Source of the DNA: Favolaschia claudopus | Taxonomy: Eukaryota > Basidiomycota > Agaricomycetes > Agaricales > Mycenaceae | Reading direction: 5' to 3' | DNA length: 64,000 nucleotides | NCBI GenBank assembly: GCA_037176885.1 | Contig: JAWWNJ010000148.1 | Location: 1 to 64,000, forward strand | Part shown: positions 22,285 to 31,974 of the stretch, in pieces | How the letters are laid out: each line of letters opens with the position of its first letter | Numbering within the stretch: position 1 is the stretch's first letter | The notes under the pieces: generated by a model | Seen by the model: only the letters and a program-made list of their open reading frames with translations | Databases searched by the model: none | Told to the model about the DNA's origin: nothing | Made by a program: the position numbers and the translations under genes

Positions 22285-22472
22285 CCGCCGAGCCTACTGA
22301 ACTGAGCAACATTGATCGCCTCATCACGTCAGCTGTTTTAAACTATTTTCGCTTAGAGTCGGTGCCCCACTTTTTTGATGAGGTCCTAATATACGGCCGG
22401 ATTTGGTTGTGTACACGGCGGATTTTTGAAACAAAACACAACAATGCATACATTCTATACCCTGTACTACCA

Positions 22473-22753
22473 TGTTGAAGTATTTATTTCTCTTCCATTT
22501 ACCGTACATACCTTACATTCTCCAACTCGCAATCCGTTCCGTTACGCGTCACACATTCCTTATGTAGCTTTGTGTCACCGTCACATTCCTCAGTCGTTTC
22601 CTCCACGACTGAGGTATGTGCACTCGTATCTACTGTCCTTACAGCTTACTGATTCTCCTGGTAGTTTATACTTACTGTATTCTATCAGGTATATAATACA
22701 TGAGTCGTTTCCGGATCCTCCACGACTAAGTTTATACTTACTGTATTCTATCA
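22473..22753 (+). repeat. Copia LTR, left arm of palindrome
   Basis: The LTR is about 281 bp, starting TGTTGAAGTATTTATTTC and ending TACTGTATTCTATCA. A short stretch (TTTATACTTACTGTATTC) is duplicated inside it. The reverse-complement partner lies at 25216-25477. No matching TSD flanks the pair. Confidence 0.75.
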
Positions 22754-22764
22754 GGTTATGGGCC
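22754..22764 (+). other. Copia primer-binding site, half-tRNA-iMet type
   Basis: GGTTATGGGCC directly follows the LTR. Its complement GGCCCATAACC matches the anticodon arm of eukaryotic initiator tRNA-Met (CAU). Copia and Ty5-type elements prime from such a half-tRNA. The same site follows the unrelated LTR at 38724. Confidence 0.75.
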
Positions 22765-22907
22765 ACCGCGCCTCTGCTTAATCTCAGCCAGTACCGGACC
22801 GCTACTTGTCGAAAACTCGACGACTCTCTTTATTATCTCATTCCCCACATCTACCCTGCTTCCCGCCACATTTTACACCAAACTTGTCGACTTCTCGCTG
22901 ACACGTC

Positions 22908-24525
22908 ATGCCCGATCCGGACACCAAAACTTCGACGGCTTCTTCCTGGGATTTACCCCACGGCGCTGGGACTTTCTTTCCGCGCGGGGAGGACCGCCTC
23001 AAGGACGAAACCGGGTACTTCCCGTGGTCCAAACGGATGAAGTCACCGTACGAGACAATCGAAATCTGGGATATTGTTTCCACGGTATCTAAGCCGGGGG
23101 ACAAGGCGTCTGCGGAGGAGCACAGGATTTGGAAGAAGAAGGACAGGTCCGCACTCTCATATTTGCTGTCTTCTGTCGACAGCGAGCTCGTCGTCAAAGT
23201 CTCAGACTATGACACCGTCCACCAAGCTTGGACCGCTCTCGAGACCGAGTTTGGGCAGACTGGGACTGGGGGTATTATGCTCTGGTTCCCTCAGCTCACT
23301 CGTCCCCTCCTTGACGATGACACGCTCGCACTCGATCAGCATGTGAAGGACTTCCAGAAAGCGCAGACTCATCTTACGAAGGCCGGATTCAGTATCCCCG
23401 GCCCTATCGTTAGCGCCATCTTCCTCTCCACTCTTCCCTCCGATCCAGACGACCCCAAATCCTACTATTCCCTTGTCCAGAGCGCCAAGATTGACGACAC
23501 GACTACTCTGGTCTCTACGATCCAGGGTGTCCTCGATTCCCGAGCCCCAGGCAGGTTCGTATGATCGTAGGATTGAGATCGACGTGCCAAGTTCGTAGGA
23601 TTTGATGGGAGAACTGCCAGTTTCGTAGGATTACCTTGTATTACAGCATCGTTTGCCATATTGAGCACTAATACCACATGAACCAAATACAAAGGTCAGC
23701 CTCAATTTGCAGAGTTGCCGGAGGCCGAAGGAAAACACCATCAGGAGGTAGAGGACAGTGCCGACACGGAACAGTGAATGCCGAAGGCCAAAATAACCTC
23801 ATGCCGAGGAGTTAGGGCAAGCGGAGCGCGCCCTAACTCCGGCAATTCAGCAAAAGAACCCCACCCCGACGGGGTTAGAGTTAGGGTGAAGACAGAGTGA
23901 TCCGCGCGAACGTGGCTTTAGTGTGCCGACCTGAGCGGCCCCGGTTCGGGGGACCCCCCGAGCGCAGCGAGGGAGGGGAGGGGACGGGAATGGTCGGTCC
24001 CCTTCGCGCAAACTACGGCGAAGGGTACCAACAGTGCCGAATCTTGCCGAGGAGCTCAATTTCCCAGTGAACAATGTGCTTTATATTCCAAATTAGTCTA
24101 TCCTACGAACTTTCACAGATTTCCCATCAAATCCTACGAGCTTGGCACCTCAATCCCAATCCTACTATCATACGAACTTGACATATACTCTCGATTCCCG
24201 TCGCCGCAGAAAGTCCCCGAAGACCGAGGGTCAGTCGCAGGAGTCTGCCCTCGCAGCGTTGGAGCACGCTGCCATCGCTCGCGGTACGAAATTCTGTCGT
24301 AACTGCAAGCATGAAGGTCATATCGCGGACAACTGCTGGCAACCGGGTGGCGGTAAGGCCAGTCAGGGCCCGAAGCAGCAGCAGCATAAAAAGAAGGGGA
24401 AGAGGGGTAAGGGCAAGGAGAAGGCCCACAATACGGATGGAGGGGGAGACGAAAAATCCAATAATGTACGCTTCGAGAAATGCTTAATGGCCTCCGTGGC
24501 CGACTTCTCCTCGTTGGAGGTGTAG
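22908..24525 (+). pseudogene. Copia Gag, left arm, split by insertion
   Basis: The capsid-type polyprotein starts MPDPDTKTSTASSWDLP at 22908. It shows ETIEIWDIV, then TVHQAWTALETEFGQ and FQKAQTHLTKAGFSI, features of the UBN2-like Gag of Ty1/copia elements. The frame runs to about 23552 (VLDSRAPG), where a 627-bp DNA element is inserted. It resumes at 24180 with LDSRRRRKSP. A zinc knuckle follows, CRNCKHEGHIADNC (CX2CX4HX4C), near 24293-24334, and then a Lys-rich tail. No protease, integrase or RT follows, because the inverted right arm begins at about 24527. Confidence 0.82.
23553..24179. mobile_element. DNA element inserted in copia gag
   Basis: This is 627 bp with inverted ends, AGGTTCGTATGATCG on the left against AAGTTCGTATGATAG in the complement of the right. 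Inner TTCGTAGGATTTGATGGG copies add to them. The interior has GC-rich hairpins (for example around 23826-23895). The TSD is unclear. Confidence 0.72.
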
Positions 24526-24526
24526 G

Positions 24527-25055
24527 GAAAAGTGGAGAGGAAGATGGCGCTAACAATAGGACCGGGGATACTGAATCCGGCCTTCGTAAGATGAGTCTGC
24601 GCTTTCTGGAAGTCCTTCACATGCTGATCGAGTGCGAGCGTGTCATCGTCAAGGAGGGGACGAGTGAGCTGAGGGAACCAGAGCATAATACCCCCAGTCC
24701 CAGTCTGCCCAAACTCGGTCTCGAGAGCGGTCCAAGCTTGGTGGACGGTGTCATAGTCTGAGACTTTGACGACGAGCTCGCTGTCGACAGAAGACAGCAA
24801 ATATGAGAGTGCGGACCTGTCCTTCTTCTTCCAAATCCTGTGCTCCTCCGCAGACGCCTTGTCCCCCGGCTTAGATACCGTGGAAACAATATCCCAGATT
24901 TCGATTGTCTCGTACGGTGACTTCATCCGTTTGGACCACGGGAAGTACCCGGTTTCGTCCTTGAGGCGGTCCTCCCCGCGCGGAAAGAAAGTCCCAGCGC
25001 CGTGGGGTAAATCCCAGGAAGAAGCCGTCGAAGTTTTGGTGTCCGGATCGGGCAT
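24527..25055 (-). pseudogene. Copia Gag, right arm, inverted copy
   Basis: The same Gag N-terminus as the left arm reads on the minus strand from 25055 and matches residue for residue through about 170 amino acids to SAIFLST. It then stops being homologous at about 24525. It has no zinc knuckle of its own. Its start faces away from the left copy's end, so the two Gag copies lie tail to tail inside flanking LTRs. Confidence 0.82.
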
Positions 25056-25215
25056 GACGTGTCAGCGAGAAGTCGACAAGTTTGGTGTAAAATGTGGCGG
25101 GAAGCAGGGTAGATGTGGGGAATGAGATAATAAAGAGCTCGAGAGTCGTCGAGTTTTCGACAAGTAGCGGTCCGGTACTGGCTGAGATTAAGCAGAGGCG
25201 CGGTGGCCCATAACC

Positions 25216-25477
25216 TGATAGAATACAGTAAGTATAAACTCAGTCGTGGAGGAAACGACTCGTGTATTATATATACCTGATAGAATACAGTAAGTATAAA
25301 CTACCAGGAGAATCAGTAAGCTGTAAGGACAGTAGATACGAGTGCACATACCTCAGTCGTGGAGGAAACGACTGAGGAATGTGACGGTGACACAAAGCTA
25401 CATAAGGAATGTGTGACGCGTAACGGAACGGATTGCGAGTTGGAGAATGTAAGGTAAAAGAAATAAATACTTCAACA
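25216..25477 (-). repeat. Copia LTR, right arm of palindrome, with PBS at 25205-25215
   Basis: This is the reverse complement of the LTR at 22473-22753, about 19 bp shorter, followed on the minus strand by the same GGTTATGGGCC primer site. After the LTR start the match to the left arm ends at once. Confidence 0.78.
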
Positions 25478-25575
25478 TGTATATTACTTCGTAGCTATCG
25501 TACGTAGCGAACCGACCACCTTGTCATCAGTTCCTGTTAATACCCAACAACTTGAGAACAGATACGCTAGCGACA

Positions 25576-26267
25576 TGTACTAACGGCGTGGGGGTCACCG
25601 CGGAGACGTGATGGTGACCGGTCACTTGCTGATGCGCGGGCCTTTTCTGCCGGATGTACTTATCGTGGTGACCTGGCCCGAATATATTCACGATCGCACT
25701 CAATCGGAAGGTTCGACAAGCTCCATCGAAAGCTCCGGGGACCTTCCGGTCTATACACTCTCTTCACATCTAAATTTATTTAATCTCGGAGTGTCGCGCC
25801 TGAAAGCGCGGCCTTTCCCTACGCCGTTACTGTGTTAAATGTTTGGCATTGAATTTCGTGTTTGAGACCGGCGGCGCAACGCGAACTTGGCATCAATTTA
25901 TTTTGAACCAAACAAACATTGCCATTCCTGACAATCGAAAGCTCACACTGTAGCCAATCACTTCGATCGGACATTCCGGCAATCTCGAAGGGTAAAGAAC
26001 CAATCCTTCCGATCGGTGAGTCCGAACAACATTGCAACCTTTGCAAAATTTGCAATCGAGAATTATAGAATGTTAACAATGTAAACTCTGTAATGTTCTA
26101 TTCCTTGCATTCTCAAGAATCACAGAATGTCAACAATGTACACTCTGTAAGTTTTCATTCCTTGCATTCGAACCTCATCCAGTCGAAAGGAATGTAAGCC
26201 CTTACATTCTTTTCGATCGGTAGTGTCTCATTTCGATCCACTACACTGCAACACATTCAGCCCCAAT
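25576..26267 (+). repeat. Dispersed upstream block shared with 54.07-55.0 kb
   Basis: The first about 125 bp (TGTACTAACGGCGTGGGG, then GTGATGGTGACCGGTCAC and GATGCGCG) match 54067-54190 closely. Weaker similarity (CAAACAAA, CGATCGG, AATCCTTCCGATCG, repeated CATTC/GATCG words) continues toward 26260 and is also seen at 54565-55010. The block ends at the start of the next gene, so it may be a mobile promoter or LTR-like leader. Confidence 0.5.
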
Positions 26268-27787
26268 ATGGAAGCGAGACTTCAAGTAAAACAGGGTGAG
26301 TCTCTTTCTCTTCCATCTGCTCTCATGTCATCTGAGCGTCCCTACACCGAGGATGATGTGTAGGTTCTTTCTGTTTTGAAATCAAGGATTTTGCTCACTG
26401 CGCCTAAACAGGCAGACAAACAAAAGAGTCTTACCAAATTCATTCAACGCCAAATCTCCAAGTGGCCGAAAGATCAAGGCAAATTCTCGGCATCCAAAAC
26501 TAAGAGCGATGCAATGAAAGCTGCTCTGCTGGATCCTCGGAATGGGTTCTCGACCAACAAACCACCTGTTACATCCCCACATCCCTCGAAGCAAGGAGGA
26601 GCTACAAGTGGCCCGTCTCAAGCTCTTCCAAATACTGATCAAGGGCCTCAAGGTCGAGTCGCATCTTTCCCCCTTCACTATGATCAGCTGATTCAACCGT
26701 TATTACAGATTCGAACCCCATTCTCCCTCCTTCATCCGAATTCGACGAGGAATCAACTGAGGTAAGTTTGAAAATTTATATCGTGCATTGTTTATTCACG
26801 ACTCACAGCGCGTAACGGTGCGAGTCTATATTGAGGATACACGGGCCGTTCCTTCGCAGAAGACTGTGGCCCTCCTTTCACTTCCTATCTCCACTCGCGA
26901 AAGCAATTCAGTGCATGTCCTTAGTAAAGACTTCCTGAATGCGCTGCAGAGGAGCAACAGTGCAATAGAAATTCCACCCGACGGTGCGTACCTAATCACA
27001 TCTTGATTTTCTTGAATACTTACTTGTATTATCCAGGTTCCGGTGTTGTTCGACTCTCGTTTCCTGATCCAGAAGACGAACAATGGAAGGTTCCATTTAT
27101 TCGCATCCCTCATTTACGAAACTCGGTCGCAATTTGTGATCCTGAAACAATCGAAATTTCTAAGGACCGATTCAAGCTGTATGTTGAGAACGTGAGCTGA
27201 ATTTTCTACGATGGAGGGAGTATACACACTAACGCGATTTACAGGTATCTTTATCTTCAACTTCGAGTGCCATACATCCCCCAATGCCGTCCAGTTCCTC
27301 CTCAACAGTCCCTTCTGGACTGGCAAACATTGCGCAGGCACCGGACGAGCAATCTTCGGATCCTGTTGTTAAATTTCTACGCGAGAAGCTGATTTCCCGC
27401 CCAGGGTACACATCATTCGTGGCTAATCGGGGGCATATCATGTCGAGCCCTGTGATTGTTGCCGACTGGAGATTCGCCGTCGAGTTTTCCAAAGCTTACA
27501 AGACAATTAAGACACCGGTTGTAAGCACATTGATTTAGTCTTCTCATTCCTGTTCTGACACATTGAAAAAGAAAGTGACATCTGCGGCAATTAAAGACGC
27601 CCTGGGAGTTGGCACCACCTGGCTATCGAATGCCCACACTGCCGTTGTGATTATCGGCCAACACGGATCGGTCGCAGAAGTTGCAACAGAGTTGGCAAGA
27701 GATGCCGACTCTCCGGCAGGCTCAACTGTGTTGTACAACTTTCTAACAAACTGGAAGAAAGGTTTCGAGGCTCAGAGCAGAGCGTAA
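26268..27787 (+). CDS. Unknown multi-exon gene with shared upstream block
   Basis: This starts MEARLQ at 26268 and ends with the TAA at 27785. Readable parts are VLSVLKSRILLTAPKQADKQ (from 26364), VTVRVYIEDTRAVPSQKTVA, GSGVVRLSFPDPEDEQWKVP, EISKDRFKLYVENV, VVKFLREKLISRPGYTSFVA and KKVTSAAIKDALGVGTTWL. They are separated by introns at about 26762-26808, 26983-27036, 27191-27244 and 27521-27571. A TAG at 26361 lies in frame with the start. It is either the end of a first intron (donor GTAAAA at 26286, frame kept) or a nonsense change. One further intron near 26670-26690 is needed to join the frames. I do not recognise the family. Its leader resembles DNA at 54-55 kb, so it may be part of a repeated unit. 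Confidence 0.6.
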
Positions 27788-28060
27788 ATACTTCTACGCT
27801 CTCAGAATGTACAATTCTGATTTTTCATTTCATAATGCGTCTGAGAAACACAAATGCATTGAAATCACCTGGATTTCGTATACTAAGGTCCTACTTTCTG
27901 CACATAGATCTCATTCAAATTCATTAACCTCTTTAATTCTAAAATCTGAACAGTGCTGCTCATCCCGTTCACCTGGGGCGACCAAGTTGAACCGCGGGAA
28001 TGTGCAGTGATTGCATCATCGACTTTCAACTTCCAAGTTTCGACAAGCCGTTCTTGACTC

Positions 28061-28267
28061 TGTCAGAACCTGTATATATTCGCGTCGGTCCGAGAGTCCC
28101 GGTAGTAGTATCATACTTCTCACATCCTATCGCGCGTAGATCGATATCGAATTATCTTGTCTTTTACCCCCACGTCCCTCGTCGTCTGCGTCCCCGCACC
28201 CGTCCTCCAGCTCGTCGTCCTCTGTGAGCTCTCCCGGCTTTCAGCCGCCTCGGTATATATTCTGATA
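28061..28267 (+). repeat. Solo LTR, second copia family, 5-bp TSD
   Basis: This is 207 bp, TGTCAGAACCTG to TTCTGATA, flanked by GACTC on both sides (28056-28060 and 28268-28272). The same LTR, same length, lies inverted at 34895-35101. The next 66 bp after the right TSD also match the flank of that other copy. Confidence 0.88.
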
Positions 28268-28530
28268 GACTCCTCTTTCCTGGTAGAAGTCAAAACAATC
28301 CACTAACCTGGTCAATATACTCTAAGCCATCTCGCATCACAATGTCAGTCAATCTTAGAGAACCATTGCAAAGTAAATGGTTATCCTTTCACACGGACTC
28401 AATCTCATCGACTACACGGTGAAAATAATATTTTGAGCCTCATTACAGGCATCCAACACTACAGTGAATTCAAATTGGCTAAGAAGAAGGTAAATCGATT
28501 ATAAGGAACTACTAGTATGGCACAAATTGG

Positions 28531-29022
28531 CTAGGGATAATTAGATGCGGCGGTAATTACTGCATCTCGATTGTTCTTCAAATAGTCCGTGAAAGCGCGG
28601 GCCCGATACTGACGCGCATATCTTTCGGTGATGAAACGCTGGACGAGCGAAACGTCCCAGCGCGGCTTCCGGCTTAGCTCGAGAATGAGATTCACGACCC
28701 CCATTCGGCGAGTATTCTCATTCTTGAGCCCGGCAATGTTTCGGCGCCATTTGGCACCCCAAACTGTCGTCAACTCCTCAACAGAAATGAAACCATCGAC
28801 ACCTTCCTTCCACTCGACCCAGTAATCCCAAATCCCATCGGCGGAGGAATATCTATAGCGCGGCAACCAATTGCCGTCAACCCATTCCGGTGAATGTTTG
28901 CGGAAGCGATCCGCACCGTAGCGATGGAAATAAAATTGCTGACGCTCTTCTGGAGATCCAGGAGTGAGAGTCGATGACTGGGGAGTCGAAGAAGGAAGAG
29001 GGAAGACCGGGGTATAGACCAT
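28531..29022 (-). pseudogene. Crypton C-terminal GCR1_C-like DNA-binding region headed by LTR
   Basis: The frame runs from an ATG at 29022 to 28531. It reads SPEERQQFYFHRYGADRF, then WDYWVEWKEGVDGFISVEEL and WGAKWRRNIAGLKNENTRR, matching the GCR1_C domain that fungal Cryptons carry after their tyrosine recombinase. It ends with QYRARAFTDYLKN. The start codon and the sequence before it are copia LTR (29015-29119). The ORF is thus a fusion: LTR leader, then Crypton tail. An LTR promoter could drive it, though no transcript evidence is available here. The missing recombinase half may be the Crypton at 35972-38473. It could be a dead fragment or a domesticated small DNA-binding protein. Confidence 0.65.
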
Positions 29023-29119
29023 ACTCAACTACGAGAAGTATATAAATGTAGATAGGTATCAATGGATAAGAAATGTCCGAAGTCGGAATGATGCGAACCA
29101 ACAAATTCATATCCTGACA
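29015..29119 (-). repeat. Truncated copia 3' LTR with polypurine tract
   Basis: On the minus strand the sequence runs GAAGGTGGGAG (polypurine tract, 29120-29130), TGTCAGGATATG and on to GAGTATGGTCTA, where homology to the LTR at 38474 stops at about 29015. The tract before TG marks this as the downstream LTR of an element whose body lay to the right. Confidence 0.72.
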
Positions 29120-29130
29120 CTCCCACCTTC

Positions 29131-30268
29131 GCAAAGAACGAGATATAGCCTACAAAGAATAAAAGCAACAATAACGAATGTGCGAGAGCTCCCACCGAAT
29201 AGCACATTCAGAAGACAGAAAGAACTATAGCAGTCATACCAAAAACAACGCCCAGGGCAGCGCAAACTGCAATCGAGACAATGGCTACAGTCCCCGTCAC
29301 CGAACGGTCGAAAAGACAGTTGCGCTACAATGGAGAAGTCGGCGAGAACAAGTTTAGTCTCCGCAACCCTGCTATAATTGGTCGCCCAAATGTGCGATCC
29401 ATGTGAAAGCCCATGCGCTTTCACCTGGTGATGACCAGATCCTGCGTGCATAGCAGCGCATTGGCCATTAGATACCTAGAAGAAATACCAGCGAAAATTG
29501 GCTCCAGTATCCAAGTGAACAATAAAATCTGGATGTGGTATGCTGTGTGCGCAAGTACAGCACAGCAGGTGGAGCAGCAATGTTGGCTCCCACCTATCCC
29601 AAGAGACCGCAGCTTGCAGTGCAGTGGTTATAATTGGAAGTTCGTGGTGTGTTCTGCCGAACGGTAAGGGTTGTGATCCTGTGATGGAAAGGAAGAGGTC
29701 GACAGAATGAATATGGAAGCTGATGTTGGTAGGAATTGTCGTGCAAGGGGAAGTGAACCGGCAATGGCTGTACACCAGAGGAGCACCGTTGGAATCCGCG
29801 GAACAGCAGGACAATTGAGGTAAATAATAACCTCCTCGAGGGTGAGAATGCTGGGGATGATGGATGGATCATGGAAGGAAACAATTCCTTTACCCAGTGA
29901 GGATCCAGAGAGAGGTCGAAGCGGCACACAGTGTGGGAGAACTGAGCACAGTGTGTGGGAAAGAACTTTCGGAGAGTCATCGGGATGAGCAGGTCATGTG
30001 CACGGACACTTGACATGCGATTCCGTGAGAGGTCTGTACATTATCATAGACGGCATTCTGTGACCACACTCATACTTCATTTAGGTCACGTTGTGTTGTC
30101 GGTGAGAGTTGTCAGCCTGTGAGAGAGTTCTGGATAAAATATTCCATGTCTACTACAAAAAAGCATGCTGGAAACGAACGAATATTATTTCGACACCATC
30201 AAAGCTTGTTGGTCGCCATCATTGGCACCCTTCAGAAACAATAGGAAATAAATACTACTATGGGAAGT
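29131..30268. other. No supported gene
   Basis: Minus-strand frames (29107-29451 and 29594-30016) have no recognisable domain. The stretch should be the 3' body of the copia element whose LTR is at 29015-29119, but I cannot read RNase H motifs in it. Confidence 0.3.
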
Positions 30269-31275
30269 CAGCCATTATTATTATTCAATGTTATAATAAT
30301 ATTATAATATGAGTATAATACGATATGCTGGGACCGTATTATCCGTATTATTTTTGTATTATCTGGGGCGAGTCTGCAGTTGAAGCTGGCCTTGGAACTG
30401 ACAAGTTGAATCTTCTGCCGAGGAAGTGCCGAGGATCACCTGTCAGGCGCCGAAGTCCGATCGGATTTTCTCCCAAATGAGGTCAATCAGTGATGGATGA
30501 TCATTTTGATGGCAGGTTTGGTGCATGGCATGTGCATAGGCAGCAAAAAAAGTTAAACCATAGCTTGAATTTGCACCAAAATCATGGCTCATCGAGTGTG
30601 CAACATGCACATGTGCTCCATACATCGAGAGGAGTACAATTCTGCGCTAATATAGCCAAAAAAAAATCCTACATTGAAGAGGCAGGTCGTATCAAGGGGG
30701 TGCGAAAAACTCAATCAATGACATGTACCCAAAATCGGATGTATTTTGGGCTGCTGAACACGAAAAACTGGTCTAGAAGTCAGTACGATCAGCGGTTGAA
30801 AAGATATGGGTGATTTTTTGCCCTGAGAACACTTCCCTTAATAGGTAACCCACCTGCCATACAAGGTTAGATTGATGCCGTAATGCTTACGAGGTAGGGT
30901 GCCCAAAGTCCGGGATGAATTTTTGTAAAATGTTCAGCTCGATGAGATCTGTCCAGAAAAAAATTCAAAAAAATATTTATTATTTTTTTCACCAAAGTCC
31001 CCATATCTCAGCGACGAAGGACCGCCTCGACTTTTGGACCAGTTTTTCGTGATCAGGGACCAAAACTACGTCAGATTTTGGGTACATGTCATTGATTGAG
31101 TTTTTCGCACCCCCTTGGGTCGTATTAAATTATAACAAAATTATATCGTGATACAACTTGTTATAATACGATATTGTTAAGTACAGATACGATACACCTC
31201 TGGAACTCGCGATACGATAAGGATATAATATGATATGGCAAAAACCGTATTATTATCGTAATATGGACAGCACTA
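30269..31275. mobile_element. AT-rich hAT-like element, unit 1 (5'-truncated)
   Basis: The unit starts within TTATTATTATTCAATGTT and ends GGACAGCACTA. It shares about 425 bp at its left and about 150 bp at its right with unit 2 (31277-31935), interrupted by the MITE at 30693-31117. Many TATAATA words occur. It has no coding frame that I trust. Confidence 0.65.
30693..31117. mobile_element. hAT-type MITE inserted in unit 1, 8-bp TSD
   Basis: Inverted ends start CAAGGGGGTGCGAAAAACTC and run about 43 bp. The 8-bp TSD is GGTCGTAT (30685-30692 and 31118-31125). Unit 2 shows the empty site (AGGTCGTATTAAATT at 31778), which proves the insertion. Confidence 0.92.
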
Positions 31276-31276
31276 C

Positions 31277-31935
31277 TAGTGCAGTCCAAAATTAAAATAC
31301 GAAATATTATAACAATATTATATCGACGATAATACGGATACGATACGGGCCAGGCCTGTGTCCCAGATTATTATTATTCAATGTTATAATAATATTATAA
31401 TATGAGTATAATACGTTATGCTGGGACCGTATTATCCGTATTATTTTCGTATTATCTGGGGCGACTCTGCAGTTGAAGCTGGCCTTGCAACTGACAAGTT
31501 GGATCTTCTGCCGAGGAAGTGCCGAGGATCACCTGTCAGGCGCCGAAGTCCGATCGGATTTTCTCCCAAATGAGGTCAATCAGTGATGGATGATCATTTT
31601 GATGGCAGGTTTGGTGCATGGCATGTGCATAGGCAGCAAAAAAAGTTAAACCATAGCTTGAATTTGCACCAAAATCATGGCTCATCGAGTGTGCAACATG
31701 CACATGTGCTCCATACATCGAGAGGAGTACAATTCTGCGCTAATATAGCCAAAAAAAAATCCTACATTGAAGAGGCAGGTCGTATTAAATTATAACAAAA
31801 TTATATCGTGATACAACTTGTTATAATACGATATTGTTAAGTACAGTTACGATACACCTCTGGAACTCGCGATACGATAAGGATATAATATGATATGGCA
31901 AAAACCGTATTATTATCGTAATATGGACAGCACTA
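31277..31935. mobile_element. AT-rich hAT-like element, unit 2
   Basis: The ends are TAGTGCAGTCC (31277) and GGACAGCACTA (31935). It follows unit 1 after a single base. The internal 31366-31935 part is a direct repeat of unit 1. No TSD is clear, so the pair may have arisen by tandem duplication. Confidence 0.68.
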
Positions 31936-31974
31936 CAGGCATCCCATTCACATAGATGTTTTCCTTCGCAGCTA

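Noticed and set aside
22426..23040. 204-codon frame across the copia LTR, PBS and Gag start
   Set aside because: It overlaps the real Gag frame in another phase and covers untranslated LTR.
29107..29451. Copia RNase H or other copia coding part
   Set aside because: Position next to the polypurine tract fits, but no RNase H motif can be read.
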